This document shows positions 15,646-24,614 of a DNA stretch of 64,000 nt, in pieces. Each line of letters starts with the position of its first letter. The first letter of the stretch is position 1. This stretch comes from Candidatus Nanohaloarchaea archaeon (GTDB lineage Archaea > Nanohalarchaeota > Nanosalinia > Nanosalinales > Nanosalinaceae). The notes beneath the pieces are model-generated. The model saw nothing but the letters and a program-made list of their open reading frames with translations. It did no database searches and was not told where the DNA came from. Position numbers and translations under genes: made by a program. The DNA lies in NCBI GenBank assembly GCA_013343275.1, contig CP046106.1:806001-870000 (forward strand). Direction: 5' to 3'.

Positions 15646-16442
15646 GTCAGTGTAAGTGTTGATAGAATGTTTCTTGTACCTATTGCGAGGCCGAGTAGAG
15701 CGATCAGGAACAGGTAGTAGTTTTTCTCCTCCCCCTCCATATTCTCTGTTATGTAGTATACTGCTGGTATTATGACGAGTCCTTTCATCAGGAACATACT
15801 GTAAGGGCCGAAGTTGTTGATGAAGAACTGGCCTAGCACGTGTTTCTCCTGACCTCCGAAGGTTACTGCGGTGACTGTTGTGGAGGCATCGAAGAAATGT
15901 GCGGCGACAGGTATGGTGAAGGAAGGTTTCCAGAGTTCAGGTTTCAGCAGGTTTATAGTTGCGTATCCTGCGATACTCCAGGTTAGTACTATAGCTGTGA
16001 AAAGTTTCAGAGCGGCCCAGTTGTTTATGCTGTAGAATGATAGAGCTGCTGCAAGAGGTATAATACCTGTTACGGCGAGTATCTTGTATGGTTTGAACTC
16101 TATACGTTCTGAGGCCTTCTGTGAGAACTTTATTGCTGCGACGGTGAAAGTGAAAAGCACTATGTATATGAAAGGCGTTTCAAGCAGCACAGTGTTTACC
16201 GCATTGATGTCCTTCAGCGATCTTGCTGCACCGCCGAGGAAGACAAAAGGCGCTATACCCTTGAAGAACTCCTTGTTGAAGTCGATACCCATCTTCTTGG
16301 AGAAAGGATAGACCAGATAGAGGGCCGCGATACCGAAAAGCAGTGCGTAAACTGTGGTGTTGTAAGGGTTGTAGTAGACCGATTCGTTGGCAACCGGCAC
16401 CCAGAACTTCTCAACTAAAAACCTTTTAATCTGGCCTAACAT
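15642..16442 (-). CDS. DUF63 family membrane protein
   Basis: 266-residue polytopic protein, about seven hydrophobic helices, of the archaeal DUF63 family. The family motif is visible as AAHFFDASTTVTAVTFGGQEKHVLGQFFINNFGPYSMFLMKGLVIIPAVYYI. The ATG at 16442 matches the usual N-terminus (FWVPVANESVYYNPYNTTVYALLFG). A longer upstream frame overlaps the divergent lipoprotein gene and is not credible. Function of the family is unknown; conserved Asp/His residues within the membrane suggest an enzyme or transporter. Confidence 0.85.
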   Translation of the reverse strand: MLGQIKRFLVEKFWVPVANESVYYNPYNTTVYALLFGIAALYLVYPFSKKMGIDFNKEFFKGIAPFVFLGGAARSLKDINAVNTVLLETPFIYIVLFTFTVAAIKFSQKASERIEFKPYKILAVTGIIPLAAALSFYSINNWAALKLFTAIVLTWSIAGYATINLLKPELWKPSFTIPVAAHFFDASTTVTAVTFGGQEKHVLGQFFINNFGPYSMFLMKGLVIIPAVYYITENMEGEEKNYYLFLIALLGLAIGTRNILSTLTLT

Positions 16443-16452
16443 AGTATGTTGT

Positions 16453-17352
16453 ATGGACACACGGGAGCTAGGTATAAGTATCTTATTTCTAGTCGTTCTT
16501 ACCTCAGGCTGCATAGGCCCAAGCGGCCAGACCACGCAGAAGTCCTCAGGAAAGGCAATCACTATAGAAGGCCCAACGGTAAGGCCGAGCTCCCACGAGA
16601 TATACCCTGACTCAACGATAAGAGTCTCAATGGGGGTCAAAAATACAGGAGAAATGAATGGTACACTGATGGTCGGCGACCAGGGAAAGCAAATACTAAC
16701 CAATTACTGTCCTGATATATTCAGGATCCAGAGCTACAATGCTGAAAGCTCAAAAACAACGGATAATAAAAACTCTTACTTCCTGAAGCCGGGCTGGGAG
16801 GCCTCATTCAGCTGGGAGCTTAAACAGTACAGCGATGTATCTATAATGGGACAGGAATGCGGACTGGAGTTCCAGGCGCCTTTCAACTACAGTGTATCAG
16901 CTTACCGGCAGCTGCAGATAAAGAAAAGCCCTCAGGCGGGAGGAGATCCTTACCTCTCATCTAAAACATCTTCGGGCCCATTATCCATACAGTTAGAGAC
17001 CTTCGGCAGCAGCGCAGATGCCGGCGCGCCTGTATTCCTTGAAGGCGATGATATAGAGATGCTAGCTCGCTTCAGCAAGAGAAGCAGCAAGGAATCTCCA
17101 TACAGAGGCCTCATCGATATTTACGATCCACAGTTCAGCTCCGAGAATATCGATATTGTTAGAGATAGCTGCGAGATTCCTGACAGGATTATAATGTATC
17201 AGGGGGATTCACAGATCATAAGGTGTGAGCTGGATTATGGCGGATCTATAAGCTCTCCAAGTATAAGAGCACAGATATCGGCTCAGGCAGATTACCAGTA
17301 CACGAAAGATGCTGGAACAAGAACTGTAGAGGTGAAGTACAGTGGAAACTAA
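16453..17352 (+). CDS. Lipoprotein 1 of a three-gene surface operon
   Basis: 299-residue predicted lipoprotein. The signal peptide GISILFLVVLTSGCIG ends in a lipobox, with Cys becoming the lipidated residue. The rest looks like one or two Ig/CARDB-type beta domains (TIRVSMGVKNTGEMNGTLMVG; DIEMLARFSKRS). The ATG at 16453 is about 25 bp downstream of CCTTTTAATC, so leaderless. It overlaps the next lipoprotein gene by 11 bp. The three products share a plan but have low sequence identity. Confidence 0.82.
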   Translation: MDTRELGISILFLVVLTSGCIGPSGQTTQKSSGKAITIEGPTVRPSSHEIYPDSTIRVSMGVKNTGEMNGTLMVGDQGKQILTNYCPDIFRIQSYNAESSKTTDNKNSYFLKPGWEASFSWELKQYSDVSIMGQECGLEFQAPFNYSVSAYRQLQIKKSPQAGGDPYLSSKTSSGPLSIQLETFGSSADAGAPVFLEGDDIEMLARFSKRSSKESPYRGLIDIYDPQFSSENIDIVRDSCEIPDRIIMYQGDSQIIRCELDYGGSISSPSIRAQISAQADYQYTKDAGTRTVEVKYSGN

Positions 17353-18160
17353 GCTTGTGGCATTAATAATGATCGTAGTAGCTGTATCAGGTTGCTCACA
17401 GCTACCTACAAACGGCAACAAAGATCCTTCGGTAGAGAACAAGCAGGTAGCAGGGAAAGGCCTGGAGGTAACTAGCTTCAGGGCTGTGGATAATACTTTG
17501 AGGCCTGGCCAGAGAACTAAAGTGGTGCTTAACCTCAGAAACTACCATACCTCAGATATATCTATTATCAATAAGACTCTGATTAATACAGGCCTTCTGA
17601 GAGCAAGTAATAGGGACTGCAGTCCGAACAATATCCGGAGAGCTCAGAAAGATCTTCAGCCTGAGATGAGGTGTGAGTGGGACGTTAGCGTCCCAAGCAG
17701 TGTAGAGCTGAGTACGGAGAAGAAACCTCAGTCGATGACGCTTTTCCTGAAGTACAGCTCCAGCCTTACCTTGGTTAACCCGCTTAAGCTAGATTTCAAG
17801 CAGTACTCTAATGTTAACAGCACATCAACAGTTACCAGAAGTTTCTCAAACGGCGAGGTTCGAGGTCAAATGACTGTGGAAACTCCTGCAACTCTTCAGG
17901 GCCGGAAGGTAGACTTCACTGTTAGGGAGGTAGGCAGTGGTAGAGTAACTTCGAAGTATACCTTTGATTTCTTCCCCCAGACACCTCAGGTATTCTATGG
18001 ATGCCCTGAAGATGAAGCCAAAGAACCGATCGTTGGAAAGAAGCTGGAGTTCTCCTGCACGGTCAGAACAGACTCTCCTACCACGAAAAGCCTGTATTTC
18101 TCCACATATTATAAATACGCGAAAGAACCAACACTCAACATAAACATCGTGAATAACTAA
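17342..18160 (+). CDS. Lipoprotein 2 of a three-gene surface operon
   Basis: 272-residue lipoprotein starting on GTG inside the previous gene. The signal is ALIMIVVAVSGCSQ with a lipobox Cys. The body has a CARDB-like pattern (LEVTSFRAVDNTLRPGQRTKVVLNLRNYHTSD), with paired Cys in RDC...RCEW and a second beta-rich half. Tight overlap with both neighbours indicates coordinated synthesis of three outer-face lipoproteins, perhaps as a complex. Confidence 0.8.
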   Translation: METKLVALIMIVVAVSGCSQLPTNGNKDPSVENKQVAGKGLEVTSFRAVDNTLRPGQRTKVVLNLRNYHTSDISIINKTLINTGLLRASNRDCSPNNIRRAQKDLQPEMRCEWDVSVPSSVELSTEKKPQSMTLFLKYSSSLTLVNPLKLDFKQYSNVNSTSTVTRSFSNGEVRGQMTVETPATLQGRKVDFTVREVGSGRVTSKYTFDFFPQTPQVFYGCPEDEAKEPIVGKKLEFSCTVRTDSPTTKSLYFSTYYKYAKEPTLNINIVNN

Positions 18161-19101
18161 TGAATACTCCAGACCGTAAACTCGGCCTAGTACTCCTGTC
18201 TCTGATCGTCGTTGTGTCAGGATGTACCGATAGTTCTCAAAATGGTTCAGTAACAGTAAGCCAGACCTCGGGAATCGAGATAATGAGTTACCAGGCTACC
18301 CCGGATACGCTGTCAGGAGGTCAGACAGCAACACTACAGATGAATATCAAGAACAGGGGAGGAGTAGATGCGCAGAATGTACAGGCTCATCTGACCAATC
18401 CTGAGTTCGGTAGCGATAGCGGCCTCTGGTCAGTATCGAACGGCGCCTGGAAAGATGGTTTCGATACTTTGAGAGGTCCTAATCCTGAGTCAGGGCAGAG
18501 TGCTTTGACTAGGACTATTCAGTGGAGTGTGACAGCACCGAACAAGAACAACCAGATTCCTATAGATTACAGTTTCGATACCGATCTATTCTACAAGTAC
18601 CAGACGCAGGCAGTTACACAGATGAGGCTGGTCAACACTAACTCTGTTGAAGGACAGCCTACACGGACAACTCCTCAGATCGAGAACACAGGAGGACCAA
18701 TCCAGCTAGGCCTACAGGCCACTTCTCCTGTAATATTCACTGAAAGCGGTGGAGGCTCCACAAAGAGTATGCCGTTCTGTATAACAATGCAGAACGTAGG
18801 TGCGGGAACCCCATTCCTGTACAACCAGTCAAAAGTAGATGGCACAGCTTACAGAGGAGTTAACGACGATATAACCAATAAGATTAAACTTCATATCGAG
18901 ACTTCCAGCAGCTTCATCGATTTCAGCAAGAACACTGTTACAAAGGAGCTGATTGGTAGCCCGCCTTCCACCTGTGTAAACATGAACGCCAGCTACGTTT
19001 CCACCAGTGAAGGCAGCACCACCTCACCAATTACAATCACTGCTGAGTACGGATACAGGCTTCAGGACAGTACCTCGATAACTCTCAAAACAGGGCCTTA
19101 A
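18160..19101 (+). CDS. Lipoprotein 3 of a three-gene surface operon
   Basis: 313-residue lipoprotein whose ATG overlaps the previous stop (TAATG). The signal LGLVLLSLIVVVSGCTD carries the lipobox. A CARDB-like domain follows at once (GIEIMSYQATPDTLSGGQTATLQMNIKNRGGVDAQNVQAHL), then a second beta domain with a conserved Cys pair (PFC...STC). No catalytic motif is seen, so a structural or binding role on the cell surface is most likely. Confidence 0.82.
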   Translation: MNTPDRKLGLVLLSLIVVVSGCTDSSQNGSVTVSQTSGIEIMSYQATPDTLSGGQTATLQMNIKNRGGVDAQNVQAHLTNPEFGSDSGLWSVSNGAWKDGFDTLRGPNPESGQSALTRTIQWSVTAPNKNNQIPIDYSFDTDLFYKYQTQAVTQMRLVNTNSVEGQPTRTTPQIENTGGPIQLGLQATSPVIFTESGGGSTKSMPFCITMQNVGAGTPFLYNQSKVDGTAYRGVNDDITNKIKLHIETSSSFIDFSKNTVTKELIGSPPSTCVNMNASYVSTSEGSTTSPITITAEYGYRLQDSTSITLKTGP

Positions 19102-19371
19102 ACACGGGCCTTGAATTCCATATTTCTTCATCTATTTTCATCTTCTATCTTCCTTACTGTTGATCTTTCTCCTTTTCTGGGGTGAAGACCTATCTTCTGG
19201 CTCTTCTGTGTTCTACTTAGATTGCTGATATCTGCCGGCCTTTCTCAGTATTCTGTCATGGCTCTCATCAGCTTAGTTTTCTGCAGAGATTAAGAGTTAG
19301 AGATTTATCTGCTGTATTTCCTATTTGGGTGGGAGAAAAGGAGGAGAAAAATGGATAGGGGATGTGAGGTG
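19102..19371. other. Convergent intergenic region, pyrimidine-rich
   Basis: This 270-bp gap lies between convergent genes. The plus strand is rich in T and C (for example TTCTTCATCTATTTTCATC near 19123), consistent with T-tract termination for the lipoprotein operon. I see no RNA gene, hairpin array or start-proximal reading frame. Confidence 0.5.
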
Positions 19372-21102
19372 TTATCCTCGGTAGAGGATGAATCCTACGA
19401 TTCCTGCTGAGATTACTATGGAGACTAGCAGTTTGACGAGTGAGTTGGAGTTCTGGATGGAGTTGGCCAGGTTGGATGCGCTCTTCTGGAATGCTCCTGT
19501 CAGACTGTCTCCTCCTTTGTCGCTCTTGATTGCTTCCTTGATCTCCTGTCCGATAACAAGCTTGACTGTCTCGGACTTCTTGACCTGTTCGCCTACTGCT
19601 GTTGCTGTGATCTCTACCTGTCCCTTCTTCTGGAATGGGATGCTGGCATAGATGTAGGCTGTTTCTGACTGGCCTGCTGGTACTGTTACTGATTCTGGTT
19701 TGATGTCTATCCAGGCTGGCCCTTCGTAGGTAAGTCTGTAGGTGTTCTGCTGTGTGCCTGTGTTGTTGAGTTTGATCTCGTAGACTGTGCTTGTGTTCTC
19801 TCCTGCGCTCTTGACTTCAGGTACCACGTTCATGCTGAGATCCCAGCAGTTGAATACCTGGAAGCTTCCTGTAACTGACTTGGTTGGCTGGTCAAATGTT
19901 GTTGATTCCGCTGTCAGTGTGAAGGAGTGCTGTCCCAGTTCGTAATCAGAGGTATTGAATACGACCTCTACAATCTCTGACTCTCCTGGTGAAAGCTCTA
20001 CTGAATCTGTCTTCAGATCTCCTCTGTTTGTAGAGAGATCGAAGGTGTCTTTCGCTGCGCCTGTGTTAGTTACCTTGCTTTCGTAAGTTACTTTCTCGTT
20101 TTCACATACGTTCCTGCTTGCGTCGTCAAACGTGACCTTGACATCGTTGCCGTTGAAGACGTTCAGAGTTGCTGTCGTCTGCGCGGTTGATCTTCCGTTA
20201 GATGAAACAGTGATGGTCTTCTCTCCCAGTTCTTCAGGAGTTACGGACAGTGTAACTGTCTTGCTCTTCATCCCATCAACTTCAACAGTAGTCTTGGATA
20301 GAGTTCCCTGGCTGGCCTGAAGTGTAAATGTATCGGCCTTTGTTCCCTGGTTAAGCACGGTGACATCGTACTTTGCTGTATTGAATGCTGCTACTTCCTG
20401 ACTCTCAGGAGTGATCGATAGAGCGGAACTGTAGCAGGTAACCGAGTTGAATGTTAATCTTTCAATGTCCTGTGCGTAGCTAGTAGTTGAGGCAGCTACC
20501 ACGTTGAAAGACTGTGTTACTGCCTGCTTAGAAGAGGCAGTTAGTGTAACGTACTTTGTTTCTCCATCTTCAAGAGTTACCTTGTTCTGTGAGAGATCTC
20601 CGTAATCTGTAGTTATCTTAAATGTCTCAGGCTGAATACCCTGGTTCGTAACTTCTACTCTGTAGTTTGCGTTCTCTCCTCTACAGACGGACTTTGAATC
20701 ATCAACAGTCATCGCGACCTCGTGCTCTTTAACTACATTAACAATCCCTGTAATGGAGTACTTCTTGTTGGTGGCACGGGACTGAGCAGTTACCTCGAAA
20801 GAATAACGGCCTGCATCCTTGGTGACCTTAGGATCATACCAGACATAGATAGTCTTCTTCTCTCCGGCATCAAGATAGAAACTGGAAGGCTGAGCAGTAA
20901 CTTCAGAAGTCTCAGTAAGTATACTGTAGTGATCCTTCACAGGACCGGTGTTCTCGATCTCTACCTGGTAAGAGGCGTAACTATCTATCGGAGTGGTGGC
21001 CTCCTTCGGGAAAATAGTCATGTCAGCAGTGCTCGCAGCTGCTGTTGTAAGTGAGGTTAGAATTAGTAAGGTTACAAATAGAGTTTTTCCAAGACTTCGC
21101 AT
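19372..21102 (-). CDS. Surface protein with five Ig-like repeats
   Basis: 576 residues: signal peptide (LGKTLFVTLLILTSLTTAAAS), five tandem beta-sandwich repeats of about 100 residues, a Lys/Ser-rich stretch and a C-terminal transmembrane anchor (LVKLLVSIVISAGIVGFILY) with a short basic end. Each repeat carries the phrase [NT]xGxxxDxF/Y (TGPVKDHYSI, QGIQPETFKI, QGTKADTFTL, TGAAKDTFDL, TGTQQNTYRL), typical of NEW3/alpha-galactosidase-like or COG1470-type archaeal surface domains. The ATG at 21102 is preceded by GGTGA. Likely an S-layer-associated or adhesive protein. Confidence 0.85.
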   Translation of the reverse strand: MRSLGKTLFVTLLILTSLTTAAASTADMTIFPKEATTPIDSYASYQVEIENTGPVKDHYSILTETSEVTAQPSSFYLDAGEKKTIYVWYDPKVTKDAGRYSFEVTAQSRATNKKYSITGIVNVVKEHEVAMTVDDSKSVCRGENANYRVEVTNQGIQPETFKITTDYGDLSQNKVTLEDGETKYVTLTASSKQAVTQSFNVVAASTTSYAQDIERLTFNSVTCYSSALSITPESQEVAAFNTAKYDVTVLNQGTKADTFTLQASQGTLSKTTVEVDGMKSKTVTLSVTPEELGEKTITVSSNGRSTAQTTATLNVFNGNDVKVTFDDASRNVCENEKVTYESKVTNTGAAKDTFDLSTNRGDLKTDSVELSPGESEIVEVVFNTSDYELGQHSFTLTAESTTFDQPTKSVTGSFQVFNCWDLSMNVVPEVKSAGENTSTVYEIKLNNTGTQQNTYRLTYEGPAWIDIKPESVTVPAGQSETAYIYASIPFQKKGQVEITATAVGEQVKKSETVKLVIGQEIKEAIKSDKGGDSLTGAFQKSASNLANSIQNSNSLVKLLVSIVISAGIVGFILYRG

Positions 21103-21196
21103 TGAAATTGTCACCTGTTAATAACACCTCGGTTTAAATTTTATATATTAGTCGGTAGTAACAGAATCAAGGAACGACTTCGGGATAATAAAAAAT

Positions 21197-24100
21197 CTAG
21201 AAGGAAAGGAAGGCCCGAATTTTGCTAATCAGGCCTTTATTGGCTTCCTGGGTCGTGCCTCCGGACCAGACAGTTATATTTTCTCTGTAGATCTCAGATC
21301 CATCTGATTCGATCACTATATCTCCACTGTAACTACCTTCTTCCTTCGGCATGATGTAGAAGTAGACTGTATCTCTTTCTCCCTTGCTCAGCACTACTTC
21401 CTTCTCAGAGGTCGAAACCCAGCCATCCGGAAGGCCTTCCAGCCTGATATGATATCTCCGGAGTTCATCGTGAGTGTTGTATATTTCTGCTTTCACAAGT
21501 CCGGACTCCGATTCAACTGCTGCAATGCTCTCTGGGAAGCTGGTGGTCTCGGGGCCTGTCTCCAAGACCTTGATTCTGGCGGTGGCTGCAGTTCCCTCTC
21601 CATAGGTCACTGCCCTGATCATGTACTCATGCTCTCCTGGATTGGAAGCTGTAGGAGTGAAGCATACTTTTCCGCCGGCCTGACGGGTCTGCATAACTAC
21701 GCCGTCTCTCAGCAGTACTACTTTCGGATTGATCTGGGAGTTTATCTGTGCGCAGAGTTCGAACTCCTCGCCCTCAAACACCTCTCTCGGAGGATCAATC
21801 ATGGTTGCTGAAACAGTCGGAAGCGCCTCAAGATCTCTGTTTGCACTGATAGAATCCGTCTCCACAGCTACAGAGTGCATCCCAACCTGACTTACCCTGA
21901 TATATGTCTGGAAGTATCCATCAGGCTGGGTGCTTACCTCTCCAACCTTCTCACCGTCAACCTTGACTGTAACCTCTGAACGGCCCTGCGCTCCATCAAC
22001 ATAACCTTTAACCTGTACAGGCCTTCCTGAGAGAACTCTGTCAGGATTGATGCTTAGAGAGATATCGCTGGCCTGACCGTAGTTAATGATGCCACAGCTC
22101 TTAACGTAGACAGTTCCTGTAGCAGATCCTACATCTGAATTAGAGGCCTCTACAGTGAAGCTCTCTGAACCACTGCCCTGTACAGATGTAAACATCAGGG
22201 AAACTCTCCTAGACTCTCCGGTATTCAGTATAATGGATCTTCCTGAAAAGTCTGATCCCAGGCCTTCGCCTCTGAGGTCCACTACCTGTCTTGAACTGCC
22301 GGTATTTTCTACTCTGAATGATACAGACATTGTTGCGCCGCTGCAGACTGTGTCGGGGTAGTTAAGGCCACTGACTTCTATATCGTGCTGTCTGTAGAGT
22401 TTGAAGCCTTTTGTGATTTCCTCGCCTTTATCTACCTCGATATGCCTGACTTTTGTACTGTAATCCGGCTTCCAGGCCGTAACCTTGTAGTCTCCGGGCT
22501 CCAGATCGAAACTGGCTTCACCATCCTCATCAGTCCATTTAGTTGTGCTGTCGCCGTTCTCTACCTTTACTCTGGCATCTTCAAGTCTGTCGCCATCTCC
22601 ATCAACTACACGGGCTGTAAACTCTCCCTCGCCTTCGATATCGTCTTCAGTCTCTGAGAGAGTTATATCTATCGTTCTGTCTTCTCCGCTGACGCTGAAG
22701 CTTCGCTCCACGGTCTCGTAACCGCTCTTCGAAACTTCAAGTTCGTAATCTCCATTTTCGAGGCTGAAGTAGGACCTGCCGTTGCTGTTGGTCTCGTCTT
22801 CCAGATCAACGCCATTACTGACGGTTACTTCTGCGTTCTCTATACTGTCGCCGTCTTCGTCCTCAACATCTACAGCCAGTTCGTATTCATCCTGATCGCT
22901 GTAGGTGTCGCCGACAATAATCTCGTTACTGCTCTCCCACTTCTCATAGCCACAAGGCCTGCCTACGGCCTCTGTAACTGCATGTATCTTGACATCGTTG
23001 TCAGGATTCACTGACTTGGTAATAGTCCTCTGTCCATCAACAGTAATCCTTTTGTCGTAGTATGTGCCTTCCTCACTGTTGATCTTCACACGGAAATCCT
23101 GCTCAACACCGTTAGAGTCTATAGTAAGGTGGACCTGTGTGCTGGCCTCCTCTGAAAGAGTGTGATCGTCTATCTGTATGCTGTCTACTCTCAGGTTGCA
23201 TGAAGGCCCTGGCTCAGGCTCTTCGCTATCGCCGCTTCTTACAGTGAACTCTCCGTAGTCAAGAGCACGTAGCTCTCCATCCGATGCTTCAACTCCCCAG
23301 ACGTAGGTCTGACCTCTGTCCAGAGCACTGTCGACGTTGAAGTGTGTGGAGCTTCCTACTGTTTCCTCCAGTGTGTCTCCGCCCCAGGGTTTGTCGCCGC
23401 TGTAATCTTTCTCCTCTATGAATACTGTGTGATCGAGAGAGTCTCCATCTGGATCGCTGGAACTCCAGTCAATGTAAGGGTATCTTCCAACTCTCTCATT
23501 CAGAGGGCTCTGAAGGCTGACAGAAGGCCTCTCGTTCTCTGTCTCTGAACGCGTTTTAAAGTATCTGTATGCTCTGTCGCTGCCGCCTTCTTCATCAGTA
23601 ACTTCCACGCCCCATACATACCATGTGGAAGTATCAAGACTTTCAGACGGCCTGTAATCTGTGTTGTCATTCCGATCTACGCTGTCGGCACTCCAGGGCC
23701 TGTCTCCATCGTAGCTTTTCTTCTCAAGGAAGAATCTGTACTGCAAATTGCTGCTGTCGCTATCCGTCGCACTCCATTCAAATCTAGGCCGTAGCTGGGT
23801 ATTTCTTTCGTTGCTGTCAGGTTCTTCCAGTGAGATGCTTGGATCGTCGTTGGTTTCTTCAGGCTGGCTTTCTGTAGTAAATGATCTATAGGCCATGTCT
23901 CTGAAGTTGTCTCCGCTGATATCGATACCCCAGACGTACTCTGTATTATAATTCAATCTATTTGATGAGCTAAGCTGGAATTCTCTATCGTCATCGTTAA
24001 GTATGCTGTAGCTATTGCCACCCCATGGCTTGTCGCTACTGCTGTCCTTCTCTTCAACGAAAAGTTTAGCTGAGTCAATGAGGTCGGTATCGCCGCTGTA

Positions 24101-24523
24101 ACTCCATTCAAAAACAGATCTTCTCGAGATTCCGGTAGCTCCGCTGTCAGGCCTCTCAAGACTTACCTGAGGTTCTTCGCCGTTGTTATCTCCATCATCT
24201 GCTCCGCCTTCTGTAAGCGTCACCCAGATATTGTCGGAAGAGCTGAGTGTAACTGTCTTGCTGCCTGAAAGCTGGCTGTCTCTATCATATACTGTTATCC
24301 TGTAGCTCTGGCCGGATTCGTAGTTGAAGAAATGTGCGTAGTTGGAGTTAGTTCCGGAGTTCTTGGTCTCCTGGTAGTCGTTATTGACGCCTTCAACTGT
24401 GATTCTGACGTCGTAGACAGGCCATCCATTCGAGTTTTCTGCATAGATAGCTGCCTGATTTGCTGCCGAAACTGCCGGCATTAGTGCTATTATCAGTACC
24501 AGGATTGAGACAAACTTCTTCAT
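21197..24523 (-). CDS. 1108-residue secreted multidomain protein
   Basis: Signal peptide (KKFVSILVLIIALMPAVSAA), an N-terminal beta domain, then three fibronectin-like repeats of about 105 residues. Each has an E[EK]K..S/D.D[KR]PW motif and a later YVWG(I/V) motif. A beta domain and two carboxypeptidase-regulatory-like domains follow (EDGDSIENAEVTVSNG...; GDGDRLEDARVKVENG...), then NEW3/CARDB-like and Ig-like domains. There is no C-terminal anchor; the end (LISKIRAFLSF) could be an amphipathic helix. The start is the ATG at 24523, about 25 bp below AATATAAAG. Calcium-binding-like DxD runs suit a halophile surface. Probably adhesive. Confidence 0.82.
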   Translation of the reverse strand: MKKFVSILVLIIALMPAVSAANQAAIYAENSNGWPVYDVRITVEGVNNDYQETKNSGTNSNYAHFFNYESGQSYRITVYDRDSQLSGSKTVTLSSSDNIWVTLTEGGADDGDNNGEEPQVSLERPDSGATGISRRSVFEWSYSGDTDLIDSAKLFVEEKDSSSDKPWGGNSYSILNDDDREFQLSSSNRLNYNTEYVWGIDISGDNFRDMAYRSFTTESQPEETNDDPSISLEEPDSNERNTQLRPRFEWSATDSDSSNLQYRFFLEKKSYDGDRPWSADSVDRNDNTDYRPSESLDTSTWYVWGVEVTDEEGGSDRAYRYFKTRSETENERPSVSLQSPLNERVGRYPYIDWSSSDPDGDSLDHTVFIEEKDYSGDKPWGGDTLEETVGSSTHFNVDSALDRGQTYVWGVEASDGELRALDYGEFTVRSGDSEEPEPGPSCNLRVDSIQIDDHTLSEEASTQVHLTIDSNGVEQDFRVKINSEEGTYYDKRITVDGQRTITKSVNPDNDVKIHAVTEAVGRPCGYEKWESSNEIIVGDTYSDQDEYELAVDVEDEDGDSIENAEVTVSNGVDLEDETNSNGRSYFSLENGDYELEVSKSGYETVERSFSVSGEDRTIDITLSETEDDIEGEGEFTARVVDGDGDRLEDARVKVENGDSTTKWTDEDGEASFDLEPGDYKVTAWKPDYSTKVRHIEVDKGEEITKGFKLYRQHDIEVSGLNYPDTVCSGATMSVSFRVENTGSSRQVVDLRGEGLGSDFSGRSIILNTGESRRVSLMFTSVQGSGSESFTVEASNSDVGSATGTVYVKSCGIINYGQASDISLSINPDRVLSGRPVQVKGYVDGAQGRSEVTVKVDGEKVGEVSTQPDGYFQTYIRVSQVGMHSVAVETDSISANRDLEALPTVSATMIDPPREVFEGEEFELCAQINSQINPKVVLLRDGVVMQTRQAGGKVCFTPTASNPGEHEYMIRAVTYGEGTAATARIKVLETGPETTSFPESIAAVESESGLVKAEIYNTHDELRRYHIRLEGLPDGWVSTSEKEVVLSKGERDTVYFYIMPKEEGSYSGDIVIESDGSEIYRENITVWSGGTTQEANKGLISKIRAFLSF

Positions 24524-24614
24524 GTTATCATCTTGAAGTAACAACTTTATATTTGTTTTGGGTTGGTGTATTTTGTCTAGTTTTTGAGGATAAATGAGAA
24601 GGAAAAAGAGGGTG

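Noticed and set aside
16387-16452. Longer N-terminus for lipoprotein 1
   Set aside because: It would place residues before the signal peptide and overlap the divergent DUF63 start; the TATA spacing supports 16453.
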